Made by a program: the position numbers and the translations under genes. 64,000 nucleotides of DNA, from the NCBI RefSeq assembly GCF_000716335.1, contig NZ_KL591002.1, positions 617,151 to 681,150 of the forward strand, read 5' to 3'. Positions within the stretch are counted from its first letter, which is position 1, and each line of letters opens with the position of its first letter. Source of the stretch: Streptomyces sp. NRRL S-118. GTDB taxonomy: Bacteria; Actinomycetota; Actinomycetes; Streptomycetales; Streptomycetaceae. Below are positions 60,675 through 64,000 of this stretch, in pieces. The notes below the pieces were generated by a model, which saw only the letters and a list, made by a program, of their open reading frames with translations, was not told where the DNA came from and searched no databases.

Positions 60675-60726
60675 CTTGCAAGTATCTTTCTTGCTCCTCC
60701 CCGATCGGTGAAGGGAGACTGCGGCC

Positions 60727-61284
60727 ATGACCTCGACACCCCGCCCCGCGCCCCGTCCCCGGGAACAGGACCCGGCCGCACCGGACCCGGTCACCCCCGA
60801 CCCGGTCGACGCGATCACCGCACAGTGGGCGGTGGTACGCCCGGACCTCGACACCCTCCCGATGGCCGTCTTCGGGCGCATCTACCGGCTCGGTCACGCG
60901 ATGGCGACCCGTACGGACAAGGCGTACGCGCCCCACGGCGTCGCTCGTGGCGAGTTCGACGTCCTGGCGACGCTGCGGCGCTCGGGAGAGCCGTACACGC
61001 TCTCCCCGCGGGAGCTGTCGGCGACGCTGATGCTGACGACCGGCGGCATGACGGGCCGTCTGGACAAGCTGGAGCGGGCCGGGTTGCTGGTCCGCAGCCC
61101 CGACCCCCACGACCGGCGCGGCCTGCGGGTGACGCTCACGGAGCGGGGCCGCGAGCTGGTGGACGAGGCCGTGGCGGCCGGGCTCGCGGTCCAGCGGGCG
61201 GCCCTGGAAGCGGCCCTGGACGAGACCGAGGCGCAGCAGTTGTCGGCGCTGCTGCGCAAGCTCCTCGCGGCCACGGGCGCGTAG
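60727..61284 (+). CDS. MarR family transcriptional regulator
   Basis: A 185-residue regulator. After a Pro-rich N-terminus (about 1-28), the winged helix-turn-helix is at about 60-130: GVARGEFDVLATLRRSGEPYTLSPRELSATLMLTTGGMTGRLDKLERAGLLVRSPDPHDRRGLRVTLTERG, with the DxRxxxVxLT wing intact. It is divergent from two EamA exporter genes, with a perfect palindrome in between, so it probably represses both directions and is relieved by a transported compound. Start: ATG at 60727 with GAAGGGAG upstream. Confidence 0.94.
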   Translation: MTSTPRPAPRPREQDPAAPDPVTPDPVDAITAQWAVVRPDLDTLPMAVFGRIYRLGHAMATRTDKAYAPHGVARGEFDVLATLRRSGEPYTLSPRELSATLMLTTGGMTGRLDKLERAGLLVRSPDPHDRRGLRVTLTERGRELVDEAVAAGLAVQRAALEAALDETEAQQLSALLRKLLAATGA

Positions 61285-61366
61285 CGCCCGGCCCCTGACT
61301 CCCGGCCCCCTGGCGCCCGGCATGCGGCACGCGGATCGGCCCGGACGCGGCGAGGGGCGGAACGCA

Positions 61367-61408
61367 CGTAGGCGCCACACAGCGGCATCCCGCTGTGCAG
61401 CGCCTACG
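61367..61408. terminator. Terminator between marR and the small membrane gene
   Basis: CGTAGGCGC and GCGCCTACG form the base of a stem that continues with ACAGCGG/CCGCTGT after a small internal loop, in the 145-bp convergent gap. It can serve both genes. Confidence 0.75.
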
Positions 61409-61429
61409 GAAGAGAAGGCGGCGTGGTCC

Positions 61430-61660
61430 CTAGCTCTGCTTCCTGGACTTGTCGAGCACCATCACCAGCCCGGCGATGACCAGGAACAGCAGGATGGGGG
61501 CACCGACGAACAGGCCCAGCGTCTCGGCCACGCTCAGGCCGCTGCCCGGGTCGTCGCCGTCGTCCCGGACGAGTGCGAGCGCGGGGGACGACATGAGCAG
61601 CATCATCAGCGTCGTACCGGCCGCGACGGCGCCGGCGCGCAGGGCGTTCTTCTTGTCCAC
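61430..61660 (-). CDS. Small two-helix membrane protein
   Basis: 76 residues: an N-terminal hydrophobic segment that may be a signal peptide (ALRAGAVAAGTTLMMLLMSSPALA, about 6-29), an acidic loop (VRDDGDDPGSG), a second helix at 45-68 (TLGLFVGAPILLFLVIAGLVMVL) and a short basic end (DKSRKQS). No named family is recognised, though it looks like a conserved Streptomyces type. The start is GTG at 61658-61660 with only AGG upstream. It follows malQ by 20 bp on the same strand, so it is probably cotranscribed with it. Confidence 0.72.
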   Translation of the reverse strand: MDKKNALRAGAVAAGTTLMMLLMSSPALALVRDDGDDPGSGLSVAETLGLFVGAPILLFLVIAGLVMVLDKSRKQS

Positions 61661-61680
61661 GGTGCAAACCTAGCGAACGC

Positions 61681-63819
61681 CTAAGGACGCCGCGCGCCCG
61701 GGGGTCCCATAGGGGGCTCCGCATCCGGTTCCGCCGCCGGCTCCGGGGGCGCCGCGGGCGCGCGCAGCTCCGCCATCAGGGCGTGCAGCCGGGGCGAGGC
61801 GGCCAGCTCCTCCAGGCTGACCGGCCGGCCCTCGGCGTCGGCGATGGGCAGCCGCCAGTTCGGGTACTGGTCCCAGGTCCCGGGCAGGTTCTGCGGGCGC
61901 CGGTCGCCCACCGCGTCGGGCAGCCACACCCCGGCCATCCGCGCGGGCGTGCGCCGCAGGAAGCGGTAGAAGGCGCGGATCTCCGCCTCCTCGTCGCGCG
62001 GGCCTCCGACCGGGAGGAGCCGCAGTTCCTCCAGGTAGGCCAGCCACTCGGCGGCGTCCCTCGCGTCCTCGGCCCGCTCCTGCTCCAGCGGCCCGGTGAG
62101 CAGGCCCAGCCGGTGGCGCAGCTCCACGTGCTCCCCGGTCAGGCGGGCGGCCGTGGACGGCAGGTCGTGGGTCGTGGCGGTGGCCACGCAGTCCGCGCGC
62201 CAGCTCTCCGGGGGCAGCGGCCTGCGGTCGCCCTCCCAGTCGCGTTCGAACCACAGCACGGACGTGCCGAGGACGCCGCGGCGCTGCAGGGCCTCCCGGA
62301 CGCCGGGCTCCACCGTCCCGAGGTCCTCGCCGATCACCACGGCGCCGGCGCGGTGCGCCTCCAGGGCGAGGACGGCGAGCATGGCGTCGGCGTCGTACCG
62401 GACGTACGTGCCCTCGGTGGGCTCGCGGCCCTCGGGCACCCACCACAGCCGGAACAGGCCCATCACATGGTCGATGCGCAGGGCGCCCGCGTGCCGCAAC
62501 AGCCCGCGCAGCAGGTCCCGGTAGGGCGTGTAGCCGGAGGCGGCGAGCGCGTCGGGACGCCAGGGCGGCAGGCCCCAGTCCTGGCCGCGCGCGTTGAAGG
62601 CGTCCGGCGGGGCGCCCACCGACATGCCGGCGGCGAACGCGTCCGCCTGCGCCCAGGCGTCGGCGCCGTCCGGGTGCACGCCGACCGCGAGGTCGTGGAC
62701 GATCCCGACGTCCATGCCCGCTTCCCGGGCGGCCCGCGCGGCGGCGCCGAGCTGTTCGTCGGTGAGCCAGGCGAGCCGGCAGTGGAAGTCGATCCGGTCG
62801 GCGAGCTCCTCCCGCTCCCGCGCGGTGGCGGCGGACCGCGGGTCGCGCAGGTCGGCCGGCCACTGGGACCGGTCGGAACCGTACCGCTCGACCAGCGCGC
62901 ACCAGGTGGCGTGGTCCTCCAGCGCCTGCCCCTGCGCGGCCCGGAAGCCTCGCAGGGAGGCGTGGCGGCCGGGGCCGAGCGGCACGGCGCACAGCAGCTC
63001 CAGGGCCCGGCGCTTGAGCACCCACACCGCGTCCCGGTCGATCAGCTCGCCCTTGCGGAGCACCTTCTCGCGCAGCTCGCCGGCGCGGGCGACGAGCGCG
63101 TCGAGCTCGGCGCGGTCCTCGGCCGTCAGGTGGGCGGACGCGTACGCGTACTCGGGGACGTCCTCGACGCGCAGGTGTACCGGGTCGGGGAAGCGCCGTG
63201 AGGAGGGCCGGTACGGGGAAGGGTCGGTGGGCGTGCCCGGCACGGCCGCGTGCAGCGGGTTGACCTGCACGAAGCCGGCGCCGAGCGCCCGCCCGGCCCA
63301 GTCCGCCAGCTCGCGCAGGTCGCCCAGGTCGCCCATGCCCCAGGAGCGCGAGGACAGCAGCGAGTACAGCTGCACCAGCAGGCCGTAGCCGCGGGCGGGG
63401 GGCTGCGGCACGCGGGCGGGGGCCACGACGAGCGTGCAGTGCGCGGTGCGGCCGTCGCCCGCGCGCGCCTGAAGCCGGTGGACCCCGAGCGGCAGCGCCG
63501 CCCAGTCGCCCGGCTCCCGGGTGACGCCGTCCTCGGTGGTGAGCCGCAGGGCGGTGCCCGGCGGGAGCGTCACGAGGGGGCGTGGCAGGCGTGGTGCGAC
63601 GTCCTTCCACAGCACCAGCGTCGGCGGGAGCAGCCGCCGTGCGCACGTCTCCTCGACGGCCGCCAGGGAGACGCGGATCGCCTCCGGGGTGGCGGCATCG
63701 ACGTCCAGGGCGGCGAGGACCTCGACCACCGTGGCGTCGGGGACCGGGACGGTGACGCCCGCGGACGGGGAGTACGCGGTGGCGACACCGTGCAGCGCGG
63801 CGAGCCGGGCAAGGGTCAT
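61681..63819 (-). CDS. malQ: 4-alpha-glucanotransferase (amylomaltase, GH77)
   Basis: A 712-residue enzyme that transfers maltosyl and longer glucan segments between malto-oligosaccharides. The nucleophile is D450 (LRIDHVMGLFRLWWVPEG) and the acid/base is E498 (VIGEDLGTVEP), with THDLPS later; substrate-binding segments include SSRSWGMGDLGDL and PYRPSSRRFPDP. About 140 extra N-terminal residues form the beta-domain typical of actinobacterial MalQ, and a Pro/Glu-rich tail ends the protein. Start: ATG at 63817-63819 with AGGAG nine bases upstream. It abuts the stop of the upstream repeat-protein gene (TGA directly before ATG), so the two are likely coupled. Confidence 0.95.
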   Translation of the reverse strand: MTLARLAALHGVATAYSPSAGVTVPVPDATVVEVLAALDVDAATPEAIRVSLAAVEETCARRLLPPTLVLWKDVAPRLPRPLVTLPPGTALRLTTEDGVTREPGDWAALPLGVHRLQARAGDGRTAHCTLVVAPARVPQPPARGYGLLVQLYSLLSSRSWGMGDLGDLRELADWAGRALGAGFVQVNPLHAAVPGTPTDPSPYRPSSRRFPDPVHLRVEDVPEYAYASAHLTAEDRAELDALVARAGELREKVLRKGELIDRDAVWVLKRRALELLCAVPLGPGRHASLRGFRAAQGQALEDHATWCALVERYGSDRSQWPADLRDPRSAATAREREELADRIDFHCRLAWLTDEQLGAAARAAREAGMDVGIVHDLAVGVHPDGADAWAQADAFAAGMSVGAPPDAFNARGQDWGLPPWRPDALAASGYTPYRDLLRGLLRHAGALRIDHVMGLFRLWWVPEGREPTEGTYVRYDADAMLAVLALEAHRAGAVVIGEDLGTVEPGVREALQRRGVLGTSVLWFERDWEGDRRPLPPESWRADCVATATTHDLPSTAARLTGEHVELRHRLGLLTGPLEQERAEDARDAAEWLAYLEELRLLPVGGPRDEEAEIRAFYRFLRRTPARMAGVWLPDAVGDRRPQNLPGTWDQYPNWRLPIADAEGRPVSLEELAASPRLHALMAELRAPAAPPEPAAEPDAEPPMGPPGARRP

Positions 63820-64000
63820 TCAGGCTCCTGGGGACTCCGGTCCGCCGGCCGTGCGGTGCGCGGTCGGCTCGCTGGTGAGGGGGGTGAAGTCGGTGAGGGC
63901 GGGTTCGCTGGTCAGCGGGGTGGCGTCGGCGAGCGGCGGCTCGCTGGTGAGGGGCGTGGAGCCGGCGAACGGCGGCTCGCTCATGAGGGGACCGGCGGGG
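63820..64000 (-). CDS. 3' end of a gene encoding 12-residue tandem repeats (partial)
   Basis: At least 60 codons remain in the window, ending TGA at 63820-63822 directly before the malQ ATG. The product shows three and a half units of 12 residues with the core TPLTSEPPLAD (STPLTSEPPLAD, ATPLTSEPALTD, FTPLTSEPTAHR), then a short tail (TAGGPESPGA). An in-frame ATG at 63984 sits inside a repeat (PLMSEPPFAG) and has no Shine-Dalgarno, so the gene probably begins outside the window. Function unknown; likely disordered and exposed. Whether it is a real gene rests on the frame-conserving repeat and the coupling to malQ. Confidence 0.55.
   Translation of the reverse strand, partial: PAGPLMSEPPFAGSTPLTSEPPLADATPLTSEPALTDFTPLTSEPTAHRTAGGPESPGA
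63859..63990 (-). repeat. 36-bp in-frame tandem repeat upstream of malQ
   Basis: Units of 36 bp starting CGCTGGTGAGGGG (plus-strand reading) recur at a fixed period, three full copies and a partial one that continues toward the window edge. The copies differ mainly at codon third positions of the minus-strand frame. Confidence 0.75.

Overview
This window is high-GC actinobacterial chromosome, almost certainly from a Streptomyces. Evidence: extreme third-position GC, many GTG starts, mycothiol-linked and ClgR-type actinobacterial features, and a gene order (rne - radical SAM pair - rodA/mrdA/mreDCB - ndk - folC - valS - clpX/clpP2/clpP1/tig - nei/rpi - amino acid permeases - sodF - pepN - S8 protease - asd - pepN - malQ) that I recall from the core of the Streptomyces coelicolor chromosome (about SCO2599 to SCO2650). 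No search was run. I see no insertion sequence, prophage, CRISPR array or biosynthetic cluster.

Region 1 (1-23.4 kb) is almost wholly on the minus strand and is housekeeping. It holds the 5' end of RNase E, a DUF2344 protein and a B12-binding radical SAM protein separated by a gene for a remarkable 27-residue repeat protein, a CYTH-CHAD protein, the cell-wall elongation and sporulation cluster mreB-mreC-mreD-mrdA-rodA, then ndk, a DUF4233 gene, folC and valS. The protein-quality-control block clpX, clpP2, clpP1 and tig follows, with a ClgR-type activator site before clpP1. A lone Pro/Gln/Gly/Tyr-rich membrane-anchored protein gene lies on the plus strand between valS and clpX.

Region 2 (23.4-32 kb) has two tRNA genes (Pro-TGG, Gly-TCC), a Ser/Thr kinase with a PQQ-like propeller sensor and its small membrane-protein neighbour, an acyltransferase, an HD-domain protein, a SpoIIE-type phosphatase, an Eis-like acetyltransferase, and the coupled rpi-nei pair.

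Region 3 (32-44.2 kb) carries three APC amino acid permease paralogues interleaved with bioY, a secreted glycerophosphodiester phosphodiesterase, sodF (with a likely Nur operator and a likely 3'-UTR small RNA), an Rv2466c-like thioredoxin-fold protein, the first pepN, and a nuclease-like DUF559/AbiEi-type protein.

Region 4 (44.2-64 kb) is more accessory. It has a serine hydrolase, a CGNR regulator facing a VOC-PNPOx operon, a large secreted S8 protease, asd, a second pepN, a WrbA/TetR divergent pair with three matching operators, LysR, a secreted I36-type inhibitor, two EamA exporters facing a MarR regulator across a perfect 26-bp palindrome, a small membrane protein, malQ, and the 3' end of a gene encoding tandem 12-residue repeats that runs off the window.

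The less ordinary signals are the 27-residue repeat protein, the 12-residue repeat at the right edge, the three well-defined regulator/operator modules (TetR, MarR, CGNR), the perfect palindromes before the third permease and before the S8 protease, and several GC-rich tandem repeats in convergent intergenic gaps. I found no clearly new multi-gene system.
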